Source: Carpediemonas membranifera (lineage: Eukaryota > Fornicata). From it: 64,000 nt of DNA. Shown here piece by piece: positions 16,831 to 27,407 of the stretch. The stretch is taken from positions 124,001-188,000 of the forward strand of contig JAHDYR010000025.1 in the NCBI GenBank assembly GCA_019828565.1, written 5' to 3'. Numbering within the stretch: the first letter of the stretch is position 1; every line of letters begins with the position of its first letter. Under the pieces are notes generated by a model that did not search any database, was not told the DNA's origin, and worked only from the letters and a program-made list of their open reading frames with translations. A program made the position numbers and the translations under genes.

Positions 16831-18411
16831 TCACTTCTTCTTGGGGCGCTTGACGGGCTTCTCCGGCTTGACAGCAAACGCCTTGACCTTCTTTGCCTTG
16901 GCCTTGCTGAGCGCGCTGTACTCCGCCATCCGCTTGTTGTACTCCCGGGTCAGCCGGGCCGACACCGCGCCGGGCACCTTAGCAGCCTTGGTCCCGCCCT
17001 TGCCGGGCCCGACGAAGTACCTATCAGCGAGCACGTCCATATCCTCCCGACTAATACCAGCCTCGACCATGCGGTCGATGGTCTCGTCTACGATGCGGGC
17101 AACGAGCTCCTTGTCCTTGGCAGCACCGGGGGTCGCCAGGGTTGACAGCCCGGCGTTGATTCTCTCGTACAGGGCGCCAGAGCCGAGGACGTCAGTGGCA
17201 CACGCCTCGCGGTCACACATCACGCCCTTGGCACTCAGCCGGCTCGCTATCTCGCCGGTAAGCCTGACCTGCTTGTTCGTCTTCGAGATCTTGCCGAGCA
17301 CCTCGTATGGGAATGTCAGCTGGTCCGGCCTCACCCCCCGCACGGCGTTCCCGATGGCCATAGCAGGCCCGGCCACTGTCGCTACGGCGTGGTGGGGGGC
17401 GATGGAGTAGTTCTGGGTCGACCCTATGGCGTCACCGAGGATCTCGCCAAAGGACATGGACTCTGATACCACGCCCATGAGGAACTGCTGCGGGCCGGGC
17501 CTCACCTCGCGCAGGAGAGTCAGGTAGTTGTCGTAAAGGTAGAAGGGGGTCATGCCCGTGTCCTTGAAGTACGCCTCCCGACGATCGGTTATGGGGCGGC
17601 CTCGTTCGAACGCCTGGGCGACAGACTCGGCCATGCTGAGGTTAGGCAGCTTTGCGGCGTTGTGTATGTCGTCTCTGGACTTAGCCCCCTCGCCCGACCA
17701 TGTCTGTAGCGAGTGGACGACCTGTCTGATGTCTCCGCGGTTCTCCTCCACTAAGACGCGGAGGAGGGTTGGGTCGACAGTCAGGCCCTCCTTTTGGACT
17801 AGGAGCGAGATGCGGCGGACAAGGTCGTCTGGGTCCGGCTGGAAGAAGGGGATCGGGAGGCAGTACTGGGTCAGTGTCTTGATCGACTGCTTCTCATCGT
17901 CGTTACAGATACAGATGATAGGGATGCGAGACTCTACTATGATACTAATGAGCTCCTGCACACCGCCCCGGTCACCCTGGGACATGCCGTCGACCTCGTC
18001 CATGATGAGTACCGGGCGAGACGTCTTGGCCTGTCTCGCTCCAAAGAAATGGGAGATGGTCTGGTTGTCACGGAGATGCTTCACATGTTCCTCGAGGCTG
18101 CCCTTGGAGCGGACATCAGACGCGTTCATCTCATGGATTGAGAAGCCGAGCTCCTTGGCTGCAACGAGGGCCGTGGAAGTCTTGCCAATGCCGGGTGGGC
18201 CAGAGATGAGTACCGCACGCTTAAACCCTTCGCTACTCTTCGCCTTCTTCTTCGCATCTCGGATGCCTTGGCTCTCTGCACCCTGAGTTTCGCCCTTGTA
18301 CTTCTCAACCCATGATTCAAGCCACCGATAAAGGGTACTGATCGCAGATTCATTGGCAATAAGCTCAGACCTGTGCTGTGGGCGGTACTTGTCAGTCCAG
18401 AGTGCGTCCAT
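16831..18411 (-). CDS. RFC1: Replication factor C large subunit, lacking the BRCT region
   Basis: 526 residues. An AAA+ clamp-loader ATPase that loads PCNA. Motifs: LWTDKYRPQ RFC box II-like start, Walker A GPPGIGKTS at 71-79, Walker B IMDEVDGM near 135, sensor region CICNDDE, then the RFC1 C-terminal helical domain and a Lys/Pro-rich tail (KPVKRPKKK). Yeast and human RFC1 carry an N-terminal BRCT domain and several hundred more residues; here an initiator element 29 bp before the ATG shows that the short form is the real start. Divergent from PPIP5K. Confidence 0.92.
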   Translation of the reverse strand: MDALWTDKYRPQHRSELIANESAISTLYRWLESWVEKYKGETQGAESQGIRDAKKKAKSSEGFKRAVLISGPPGIGKTSTALVAAKELGFSIHEMNASDVRSKGSLEEHVKHLRDNQTISHFFGARQAKTSRPVLIMDEVDGMSQGDRGGVQELISIIVESRIPIICICNDDEKQSIKTLTQYCLPIPFFQPDPDDLVRRISLLVQKEGLTVDPTLLRVLVEENRGDIRQVVHSLQTWSGEGAKSRDDIHNAAKLPNLSMAESVAQAFERGRPITDRREAYFKDTGMTPFYLYDNYLTLLREVRPGPQQFLMGVVSESMSFGEILGDAIGSTQNYSIAPHHAVATVAGPAMAIGNAVRGVRPDQLTFPYEVLGKISKTNKQVRLTGEIASRLSAKGVMCDREACATDVLGSGALYERINAGLSTLATPGAAKDKELVARIVDETIDRMVEAGISREDMDVLADRYFVGPGKGGTKAAKVPGAVSARLTREYNKRMAEYSALSKAKAKKVKAFAVKPEKPVKRPKKK

Positions 18412-18439
18412 ACCGGAGTTTCGCTTCGCGCGTTCGAGG

Positions 18440-18451
18440 CTAAACTGCGCT
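18440..18451 (-). promoter_or_regulatory. Initiator-like element of RFC1
   Basis: The plus strand reads CTAAACTGCGCT, reversed relative to RFC1, ending 29 bp upstream of its ATG. It lies in a 322-bp divergent intergenic region (18412-18733) that otherwise shows nothing recognisable. Confidence 0.45.
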
Positions 18452-18733
18452 GACTTTGTTCAGGTCTGTCTGGGCGCCAGAGCGAACGTGTGACGTAATT
18501 GACGTGTAGATATGGTATTTACGCGATGACGTGGAACTTTTACCGCATTCCAACCTTTGACGCACTCTGACAACTGCCGGGCTAACCTGACAAAGCCAAT
18601 GGTCATCCCGGACAACGATGGTCATTTTGACGTGTTTGCAGCGTCAGACGGGCCCGGATTCGTCCTTGATCAGACTGCTGGAAGTTTTGTTTGAAAAAAG
18701 ACCGGTACAGGCAGGAAGCTGCGGACGGTCAGA

Positions 18734-21700
18734 ATGCCCCGTTGGATCCGACCGAAGACGTTAGAGCAGTTGCCTGACTTCTGTCTGATGAGCCGTGGCC
18801 TCTCTGCACAGCGAGAACGCTCCAGTCAGGTTCTCTTGGGCGTATGCGTCCTAGACAGCAAATCTCAGTCCAAACCCATGCGCCAGATCATAAAGCGCAT
18901 TACAAGCCACGGCGACATCAAGGTGGTGTACTTCGGCAACTCCACCATCCTCGGCCAGCGTATGACCCCCTCCTCCACCCTCACACAGCCATCGAGAACT
19001 GGCCCGTCGTCGACGTACTCATCTCATTCTACTCCAGCGGCTTCCCGCTCGAGAAGGCCGTGCGCTACGTCGATCTTGTCCGGCCCTTTTGCATCAACGA
19101 CCTGAGGCTCCAACTGTGCCTGCAGGACAGACGCGAGGTCTACTGGCGCCTCAACCAGGCCAAAGTGCCGACCCCGTCGTACTTCGCCGTGTCCCGAGAC
19201 AAGGAGATCATTGACGAGACAGACATCGTGTTCGACGGCGCGTCGATAACGTTCAGGGGGCAGACAATACCAACCCCGTTCGTGGAGAAGCCAGTCGACG
19301 GCGAGGACCACAACGTCTGGATCTACTTCGGCCCCGAGTCGCCATGCGGCCCGGGTGTCCGCCGGCTCTTCCGCAAGGTCGACTGCAAGTCCTCCGAGTT
19401 CTTCCCGGGCCCGTGTGACGTCCGCAGGGACGGGGCATATCTGTACGAGGAGTTCCTCGAGGTCAAGGACGCCAAGGACCTCAAGGCGTACACCGTGCTG
19501 CCCGACTACGTACACGGCGAGCTGAGGAAAACGCCGGCCCTCGACGGGATCGTGGAGCGGGATGACTTGGGGCGGGAGGTCCGCGAGGTGTGCGTGCTCT
19601 CCCACGAGGAGCGGCGTGCGGCCAAGATGATCGGGCAGGCGTTTGGCCAGCGCGTCTGCGGCTTCGACATCCTCCGCAAGCCCGACGGAAGCTTCATTGT
19701 GTGTGACGTGAACGGCTGGTCGTTTGTCAAGGGCGACCACCACTACTACGACCACACCGCCCGAGTACTGAGGCAGCTCGTCATCCAGGCCAAGAACAGA
19801 CTGGTCGCACGATACGAGAACAGGACCGCCGCCCCAGACGAGCCCGACAACGAGCTGGGCACTCTGGAGGCCGTGGTATGCGTGCATCGGTACGCCGACC
19901 GGTCGCCCAAGGGCAAGCTCAAGGTGATGCTCCCCATCAGCCTGCTGAACCGCATCTACGGTCGTCTCAGGGCCCACAGCACGATCAGCGCCGACAAGAC
20001 GCCCCAGAAGGTCCAGGAGTTCCTCGAGGGGCTCCTTAAACTGCAGGAAGAGGGTGTGGCCGACGCACACGCGGATGCCGTGCGGCAGCTGATTGCCGGA
20101 CTGACCAACCCCCACCAGACGCACGTGAGCATCAGCTTTCACCCGCTTGACGACGAGACGACGTTCCTGTCGTCGACAGACTTCGATGAGAGCGCCGTGG
20201 CCGCCGTGGTGCTGAAGTGGGGCGGTCAGCTGACGCATGCGGGCGTCGCACAGACGAGGGACGCCGCCATCGCGTTCAGTGAGGCCCTGCCCGCGGACAG
20301 GCGGGCCGAGTTTCTCGAGGACGCCCGTGTATTCCACGCCAGTGAGGCTAGGGCGGCCAAGACCGCCGAGGTCTTCTATGGCACGCTCGTGTCCGTCAAC
20401 GACGACGCGGACATGCTTCCCACGGCCAAGGCGATGATAGCGGACGACCGCATGCTACAGTGGAAGCCGGGCAAGGTCCGGTCGAAGCGGGCGAGGATCG
20501 AGGAGCGGGTGGTATCCGTGCTCATGGCGGACCGCGTCTTCGGGTTCAAGCCAAGCGACTACACCGACGACGAGATCGCGTCGTTGTTGCCGGCCGGGCT
20601 GAGGGCCATTGGGAACCCGACGGCGGCGCTGAGGGAGCTCCAGAAGGAGATGCAGCGGCTCGTTGGGGATCTGAGGGAGGCCATCGAGCCCAACGGACAC
20701 GCCTGCTCGGACGAGCCACACAAGGCGGTGTTGAAGCGGTGGGAGCTGCTGCTGAGCAAGATCATGACCCCACAGTGCATCGGGACGACGCTCATCAAGG
20801 ACATCTACGACGCCGCCAAGTACGACGCGATACACAACCGCCAGCTGGTGTCCGGGGTGTCGATGGTCTACCCCGTCGTCCACGGGCTGGCCGAGCTCGT
20901 CATCGGGGCTGAGTACGGCATCACCCCGCAGGATAAGCGCAGTCTGGCCAACCGAATCTCGTCGAACCTGCTCAACGCCATCATCACGGACCTGGAGCTG
21001 GCGGTGCATGGGACCCCGCCGATGACGGTCGCAAACACGCGGCCCGGGTCACCTGTGGGCATGGCGCGGCAGCTGGGCGTCTCGGTGATGGAGCCGCCCG
21101 CCACGATCGCCATCCACAACCAGAGCAGTCTGAGAAGCCAGCGGGCGAACTCGATGCTCTCGGACGACGAGTACTACAACTCGGAGCTTAGCCTCGTCAG
21201 CACACCCACAACGGGGGCGCCCAACAGCGTCAAGAGCGACGCCTCCCGGTCATTGACGAACTCTCTTCGACTCCGAGACGAGTCGCCCTTCGACCTCGAT
21301 CCCGACCGGCTCGACTTCGAGGTATCAAACATCGTTCCGCTGTCACAGACCCACATCGACTGGGAGCGGAGGATGCGGGAGATGAGGCCGGACAACATCC
21401 ATCACGGCCGGCTGACGATGTACTTCGCCGACACGTCCCACATCACTGCCCTGACGCGGCTCTTCTTATTCACTCACGTCCCGGGGCTGAGCTTGAACTA
21501 CCGGCCTGTCAGCGACATGAGCTACCTCTCCCACCTCGTCTTCAAGCTCTACCGCAACTGCGCCGGTCGCTATTCCGTCCGGGTTGAGCTGTCGACGGGG
21601 GCGTCCCACAACCCCTTCCAGGCCCTCGGTCAGGACCACGCCCTCCCCATCGACACGGCCCTACCCCTCATCGACTGCATTAAGCTGCCCGTGCTTAGAA

Positions 21701-23277
21701 ACCTGTTCAACCGGCTCGCCCACTCATCCCGGTCACGGCCCGAGGAGACGCTCAAGGGCATCCTCGCTGTGTTCCGGCACGGCGACCGGACCCCCAAGCA
21801 GAAGGTCAAGGTGCGGGTGCAGTACCCGCCGCTGCTGGGCCATCTGGGCGATCTCCGCAAGGACCTCGTCATCAAGGCCGAGTACGAGCAGGACTGGATG
21901 GGCCGCTTCGTCCAGATCCTCGAGGACGCTGTCCACTGCCCAAGGGAGTGCGACACCAACGCCGTGGCCGACTGGGCCGGGGAGCAGCACGGCATGCGAC
22001 AGATCCTGTCCTGCTGCAAGGCGACGTACGACGGCCTTAAGATCCAGGCGAAAGATAAGTCTGACAACAGCGGACCCGCTGCCCTCCTCATCTGCAAGTG
22101 GGGCGGCAGCCTGACCAGGGCCGGCCGACACCAGGCGAAGAAGCTCGGGGCTGTGTTCCGGGAGAGCGTGTTGCCGTCAGACCCCGTGAAGAAGCGGCAG
22201 TTCCTGGCCAACGCCAAGGTCTACACCAACAACGAGCGGCGGGTGCACCGGTCGGCGATCACATTCTCCCAGGCACTGTTCTCGCCGGACCCCATTCCTG
22301 CGGACCTCGTGCAGGAGAACAGCCTGCTCATCGAGCAGCCGCAGAAGATCTCAACGCTCCTCGACAGCACAAAGGCAGAACTCCGCGACGTCATCCTCAA
22401 CCCGCCCGACCTCTACCGGTACCCCAACATGGCGACCGCGTACGACGACCTCTCTGCCCGCCTCAGCCCAGAGCTGCTGGACTACCTCACGGAGAACCCG
22501 AACCCGGAGGCCGCCCTGATCGAGGTCTACAGCCAGATCGAGCACCTCATCCGGGAGCTGGAGCCGCTGCTGGACAAGTACTCGCCCGAGACGAATCTAG
22601 GGCCGCACGAGACGCTCGACCTGATGATGTCGCGGTGGAAGAAGGCCCGGGACGACTTCAAGCACCCCAAGACGGGCGTGTGGGACACCAGCAAGATCCC
22701 GGACATCTTCGACGGGATCAAGTTCGACGCCCTTCACTCCTGCCGCGAGGACTTCCTGCTGGGCTCGCCCATCGTAGACACTCTCAAGTCGATGTATGAG
22801 GCCGTCGTCGACCTCGCCAACATCGTCATCCCCCACGAGTACGGTATGACCGCAGACGAGCGGCTCCGTATCGCGACGTACTCGACGGGCCCGCTGATGT
22901 ACAAGCTCGCCAGGACGGCGGACAACATGATGTTCGAGGCGGTGCCCTCGCTGCGGCTGTACTTCACGTCGGAGTCCCACCTCCACGGCATCCTTAACCT
23001 GCTGCTCATGAGCGGCGTCGAGGGCATGCTGCTGGACAGATCAGACATCCTCGAGCTCGACTTCTTCACCCACGTCGTCTTCAAGGTTTACGAGTCGGCC
23101 GCCTCGCACTTTAGGATCGAGGTTTTCTTCTCGACGGGGGCGACGCACAACCCGTTCAGGGACGGCGACGGGACTGCGCTCTCCGTGGAGGCCCCTGTGC
23201 TGGTGCACGAGGGGCTCTCACCCGCCGAGCTGCAGAAGCTGCTGCCGAGCATCGACTTCAGCGAGTTCCTCCGGTGA
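18734..23277 (+). CDS. PPIP5K/VIP1 inositol pyrophosphate kinase with two phosphatase domains
   Basis: 1504 residues when 18734-18959 is joined to 18989-23277. Makes and breaks inositol pyrophosphates (InsP7/InsP8). The N-terminal VIP region has LLGVCVLDSKSQSKPM, PIENWPVVDVLISF and DRREVYWRLNQ. The ATP-grasp kinase includes FVEKPVDGEDHN near 173 and CDVNGWSFVKGD near 312. The first histidine-phosphatase domain (about 365-985) has HRYADRSPK near 375, so the catalytic His is Tyr. A second, complete domain (about 995-1500) keeps FRHGDRTPKQK near 1004 and SESHLHG. Both end in STGA(S/T)HNPF. Described PPIP5Ks have one phosphatase domain, so this is a tandem duplication. An alternative start is the ATG at 18788. 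Confidence 0.9.
18960..18988 (+). other. 29-nt spliceosomal intron in PPIP5K gene
   Basis: Begins GTATGA, ends CTCACACAG. Removal joins phase 1 to phase 1 and restores the family sequence GQ-P-IENWP, where homologs read xEPVENWP. Without it the VIP N-terminus and the kinase core are in different frames. Confidence 0.9.
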
Positions 23278-23404
23278 CCCAGTTAGTCACTTCTTCTTCT
23301 TCACTTTTGTACTCTTGACGTAAACTTTCCTTGCTCTTGGAGTTGGAGGGCGACAACATATTGGTGCACTTTAAGGTTCATTTTTGTCAAATTGAAACAA
23401 CAGC

Positions 23405-24253
23405 ATGGCTAACCCCGAGAAGTTGTTGAAATCCGCACAAAAGAAGATGAAAAAGAGTGTTCCTATCTTTGGAAAGCGTGATTACCCTGGAGCCATCCAG
23501 GATCTGAAGAAGGCCGAGATCGACTTCAAACGCGCCAAGGACTTCGCATCTCTTGCTGTGTGCTACTCGATGCTTGCTGACTGCTACGAAGGCGAGGACC
23601 AGCTCTTCATGGCCGGATCAGCGGTGTCCAACGCCATTGAGGCCAAGGTCCGCGCCACCCCCGACGCCATTGCCACCATGGTGCCCCAGCTGAAGTCCAT
23701 GGGGGATCGTGCCGTCGACTGCTACAGGTCTGACGGCCGCCACGATGCCGCCGCGGACGTTTATTCCCGTGTGGCCGAGCATATTGCCCCGTCCAACCTC
23801 GACGCCGCCACGGGCATCCTCCTCGACGCCTTCGAGATCATGAAGGTCGAAGACAGGCTGAAGTCCGGCATCCAGTTCCTCAAGAAGGCGGCGCTGCTCT
23901 TCATGAAGCACGGCGAGTACGACCAGGCGATCGAGACGTTCAACGAGGCCATCGAGGTCTACGGCCAAATTAGACAGAACCACAACATCTCCAAGTCCGT
24001 CCTTGCTCTCGTCCTCATTCACCTCAAGCGGGGCGACCTCGACTCGGCCAACTCCGTGGTCGCCGAGCATGCCCAGTATATTGGCAACGACGAGGGCCAG
24101 GTCATCGATAAGCTGCTGATGGCCTTCCAGACGAAGGACCCCGAGCTGCTCGAGCAGGCCAGGGACATGCATATCCTCAAGGTCGTGGATGCTGAGTGCT
24201 TCCAGCTCAGTAGGAAGCTGTTCGTCCAGACGGAGGCGGATGACGTGCTGTAG
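23405..24253 (+). CDS. SNAP family protein (gamma-SNAP-like)
   Basis: 282 residues, near the 295-312 of alpha- and gamma-SNAP. It recruits NSF to SNARE complexes for disassembly after fusion. All-helical TPR-like repeats: ASLAVCYSMLADCYEG, DGRHDAAADVYSRVAEH, GIQFLKKAALLFMKHGEYDQAIETFNEA. It ends LFVQTEADDVL, with the acidic-Leu tail characteristic of SNAPs that stimulate NSF. The GIQFLKKAA..MKHG region and spacing resemble gamma-SNAP more than alpha-SNAP, a judgement by eye. The ATG follows an A-rich leader. Confidence 0.85.
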   Translation: MANPEKLLKSAQKKMKKSVPIFGKRDYPGAIQDLKKAEIDFKRAKDFASLAVCYSMLADCYEGEDQLFMAGSAVSNAIEAKVRATPDAIATMVPQLKSMGDRAVDCYRSDGRHDAAADVYSRVAEHIAPSNLDAATGILLDAFEIMKVEDRLKSGIQFLKKAALLFMKHGEYDQAIETFNEAIEVYGQIRQNHNISKSVLALVLIHLKRGDLDSANSVVAEHAQYIGNDEGQVIDKLLMAFQTKDPELLEQARDMHILKVVDAECFQLSRKLFVQTEADDVL

Positions 24254-24322
24254 TTGATTTCTTAGTCGCGGGTAGGCGTTTAAAAGGTGCGCTTGTTAGC
24301 TTTAAGATGATAGGACAGCGAT

Positions 24323-24352
24323 TGAAGTATCATAGAGTGCACAGTGCAAGCA
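24323..24352. repeat. Direct repeat 2, copy at 3' end of Fanzor element 2 (30 bp)
   Basis: Identical over 30 bp to 26654-26683. It lies immediately downstream of the 3' end of the nuclease pseudogene, the position where a TnpB/Fanzor guide sequence would be read. Confidence 0.9.
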
Positions 24353-24367
24353 CTGCGTCTCTCCACT

Positions 24368-26269
24368 TCAATTAGCTTGCCCGGAGGCGAAGACTAGCGG
24401 CTGGTTAGCCATAATTGGTGTATTGGGGTTATAGTTGGGAAGACGGGCTGGATTTCTGAAAGCACTGGCTTGATACTGTGCATCCGTCATGAGGCCGCAA
24501 TCCAAGATGTTCTGTGCAGCATTCTTGTCTCTGTGGGAGAGATTGAGCCAAGTGGTGGTAGTAGGATCGGAATTGAGGCGTTGCTGTCTGTACCATGGAG
24601 CACCTTGACAATTCGGGTTGTGGCATCGCATCGTGCGCCTCGTGTAGCGAGTTCTACGGAACCTCGCGCGGCAGAAGGGGCAGACGAGTGAGGTTCGGAA
24701 CTCGTTAGTCATCCGCCCTTCAGCAGGATGTTGAAAGCTCTCATGATGTGTGGTAGTAAGGTAGCAAAGCGACCATACGGCGCGCATGGGTACACCCGAC
24801 GGGGCGTCTTGAATCTAGCGCTTCCGTAGAAGACAACCAGCCTGGTGGGGGCTGCCCGGGGAGGGGCAATACCGCGAGGGAGTCGCCGAGGAGTCCATCC
24901 TAAGGTGCGAGCAAGCTGCTCCCCAGCTCCGTGGAAGTGCTTTTGACGCAAGATGTGGTTCGTCAGGCGCACTCTGCGGAAGCTCTTGACCATCCCAGCG
25001 TCGAATATTTCCTGCTCGTGGAGGAGCACAAACCTAATCGAGTTTTGTAGACTATCTAGATTTGTACTTTTGAATGACGCAGGAGTCATATCGAACGCGA
25101 AGCTGGGGGTCTTGGTGTACCCACACTTCGGGACCACACCGGAGCTGGTGGTGCCATCTGGGTGGCGGATGAAGAATCCACACAGAGCCCGAGCACCCGG
25201 GTCGAAACCCATGACCTGGGCATCGGGGTCTGGCGCGGGGCGAGCATCTGCGTCATCCACACCCAGACGCTCCCGAGCCTTTCGCTTCATCGTCGGGTTG
25301 CCACTGGCACGTCTGTTGACGTATGGCAGAGCACCAACTTGGACCGTGAGGTCCACGGCGACCCCATCTGTCTTGACAGACAGCACCCGACGGATGTTCG
25401 GAGGAAGAGCCTCCAGCTGCTCTCGCGTCATGCGCTCAGTGGCGTGATGCTCCGGGTCGACCCCAAGTTGGGCAAGCCAAGCCGGGTTCAGCACGTTGAG
25501 AGAACAGGGAACGTGCATGAACCCGGGGCGGACCGGAGCCATCGGGACAAGCGGAACAAGCTTGGGGCCAGCCAGCGGCTTGTCACCCGGAAGAGGTGGA
25601 TGGGCGGTGTTGAATGCCGCAACCATATCCGTGAGCTCTCCCAGAGCCATCAACGATCGCCTTGACAGCGCGTTGTTCGGTGCGCAACCGGGTGATGTCG
25701 TCCCGGGGCACGTCTGGATCACGCTGAGTCAGGGCAGTGTCGACCCGAGTAATGATCTTCGCCAAGCGCCAGCAGTAACCTTCAAGGGCATTGACGAGCC
25801 ACAGCTTGGTGCTCGTGGCATATTCGCCCAGCCACACGTCGAACTCGCGAGGGCACTGTTGACGAGCTGCCCTGAGGGCGGTGCAGAGGCGGATGATGAA
25901 CTCGTCATGCCACAGTGGCATCTCGGCTATTGAGGTGACAACCTGCCGAACTGCGGCGTATTTTTTCGCGCCCAGGAAGCGGTCGACGAGTGAGTCGGCG
26001 GCGAGGTTTCGGTACTCTCCACTTCGTCGGTAGGCGACGATAACGATGGCCTGGTGCAGAGCCTGGTCATGCACGGGCAAGGAGAGATTGGCGTGGTGGC
26101 AACACGCGGCGATGTATGACAGAATGCAAGTGTGAAAGTACTTGGCCTTCGTGAACGAGCAGAGCTTGTTCTCCAATCCGGCGTAGAAGTCCGCGATGAA
26201 AGGAATCACGTTTCTACGGTTATGGAGAATGGAGGATATGGAGAACTTGACCGTATAGATGCTGGTCAT
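24368..26269 (-). pseudogene. Fanzor/TnpB-like RNA-guided nuclease, frameshifted copy 2
   Basis: Segments in three frames (26269-25583, 25722-24709, 24787-24368). The N-terminus MTSIYTVKFSIS matches copy 1, and SFTKAKYFHTC follows. Then come GPKLVPLVPMAPVRPGFM, RVLSVKTDGVAV, RuvC-I MGFDPGARA, KCGYTKTPSF, LRQKHFHGAG, CAPYGRFA, TNEFRTSLVCPFC with a second CxxxxC knuckle, and RuvC-III LSHRDKNAAQNI. Comparison with copy 3 (YNIVVVLNMVNE) shows one base missing near 24711. The first shift lies between 25640 and 25720; no clean intron explains it. Catalytic residues survive. An in-frame ATG at 26323 would add 18 residues. Confidence 0.8.
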
Positions 26270-26652
26270 GTGAAGCTCTGCGTTTTGCGGTGAATGAACC
26301 GATTTGATGTGTGTACAACACACATCAAAGACGACAGACGTTTAATGAACGAGACTATGCAGTGATAATGGCGAGAATTAGAAGAACTGAAGTGTTTTAT
26401 CTTCAGGCAGCGGCATAGAAGAGCCCACTGTGCAATGGAAGGCCATGGTGATGATTGCAAGACGTCATGATCAAGACCCCGAAATCCGACAAGCAGAAGA
26501 GAGCGGATGGAAGTAAGATGGGTAGACGATAGGTGGGAAGCTAGTTGCTTGGCGAGAGGACTGGAGAAGCACTGATTGATGACCCCCGACGATGATGACT
26601 GACTATCGAAATATCACTCTCAAGAAGAAGGAAGGGAGAGCGGGAAGGGGTA

Positions 26653-26705
26653 ATGAAGTATCATAGAGTGCACAGTGCAAGCAGTAAAGTAACTCTCAAT
26701 CGTCT
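26653..26705. repeat. 53-bp repeat, copy next to Fanzor element 2
   Basis: Perfect match to 9525-9577. Bases 26654-26683 are the element's direct repeat; the remaining 22 bp belong to the BUD13-side flank. It ends 51 bp before the BUD13 ATG. Confidence 0.9.
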
Positions 26706-26755
26706 AGCAGACTTCAGCGATGCTGTTCGCAGCTTTAGGTTGATTTCGCGTTCGA

Positions 26756-27136
26756 ATGGACGAAACAGATCCTCTTGCCAAGATGAAGGCTCTCATTGGG
26801 CCTAAAGGAGAAAAGTCGAAGAGAAAGCGCTCCAGCAAAACGCCAACGAAAAGTCACCATGAGTCCGCTGAACAGGCCACAGACGCACCGGTGCGCCCAG
26901 GAAAGCGGAAGGCCCCTCTGCGCGACACAAAGTATTCCGATTCGGTGAAAGTAGGCGCAACGTCCTTCTATCCAGCTCCTCCGATCCGAAAAGGCGGTCC
27001 GAAAAAAGAGAAATGCCCACATACCTGGCACAACCGGTTCAGCATTCCCCCGGGATGGCGCTGGGATGGGGTAGACCGCTCCAACGGGTTCGAGGTCAAG
27101 AGGGAGGAAGCTCTGGCCGCCAAGTCATCCCGCTGA
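26756..27136 (+). CDS. BUD13: BUD13-like pre-mRNA splicing (RES complex) protein
   Basis: 126 residues, much shorter than yeast or human BUD13 but keeping the conserved C-terminus: [20 protein letters not shown] followed by SNGFE, the family signature. The N-terminus is Lys-rich and low in order. BUD13 with Snu17 and Pml1 forms the RES complex of activated spliceosomes. Its presence agrees with the introns in this window. A CGCAGCTTTAGG element (26729-26740), a reversed initiator-like form, lies 15 bp upstream. Confidence 0.85.
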   Translation: MDETDPLAKMKALIGPKGEKSKRKRSSKTPTKSHHESAEQATDAPVRPGKRKAPLRDTKYSDSVKVGATSFYPAPPIRKGGPKKEKCPHTWHNRFSIPPGWRWDGVDRSNGFEVKREEALAAKSSR

Positions 27137-27378
27137 TCGGCCGATTTGATCGGGGCCACGTACTGCCGCAGTGGCAGTGACCTTGCCCTTTGAGGATACC
27201 GGATGGTGCGACTGCCACCAATTTACTTCGCAAGCAACAAAGAGTTGTTCTTTCGACACCAGTTCTTTCGTGTGATGGAAGGCCAAGGAAAAAGCTAGGA
27301 GCATAAAGGACGATGCATGTGGGCACACTCTAAGCAGCAAGGACAGCTCTGAGGTGGCGTTCAAAAGGACCAAATTTT

Positions 27379-27390
27379 GCGCAGTTTTGG
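27379..27390 (+). promoter_or_regulatory. Initiator-like element of the ARM-like gene
   Basis: GCGCAGTTTTGG, a reversed-orientation element, ends 17 bp before the ATG at 27408. Confidence 0.45.
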
Positions 27391-27407
27391 CAGCGTTTGT
27401 TCAGACA

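Larger units (their letters stand above)
24323..26683 (-). mobile_element. Fanzor (TnpB-like) element 2
   Basis: About 2.36 kb bounded by a perfect 30-bp direct repeat, with the nuclease gene on the minus strand. It sits between gamma-SNAP (convergent) and BUD13 (divergent). The region 26270-26653 before the nuclease ATG is leader or promoter with no other gene. The host-side repeat is part of a longer 53-bp block found again at 9525. Confidence 0.7.

Noticed and set aside
24705-24715. Intron explanation for the second break in Fanzor copy 2
   Set aside because: Alignment with copy 3 shows equal residue spacing with one base missing, a simple deletion.
25640-25720. Intron in Fanzor copy 2 (GTCAAG...GAGAG, 31 nt)
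   Set aside because: It keeps phase but has a poor 3' end, and the flanking protein cannot be aligned well enough to choose it over an indel.
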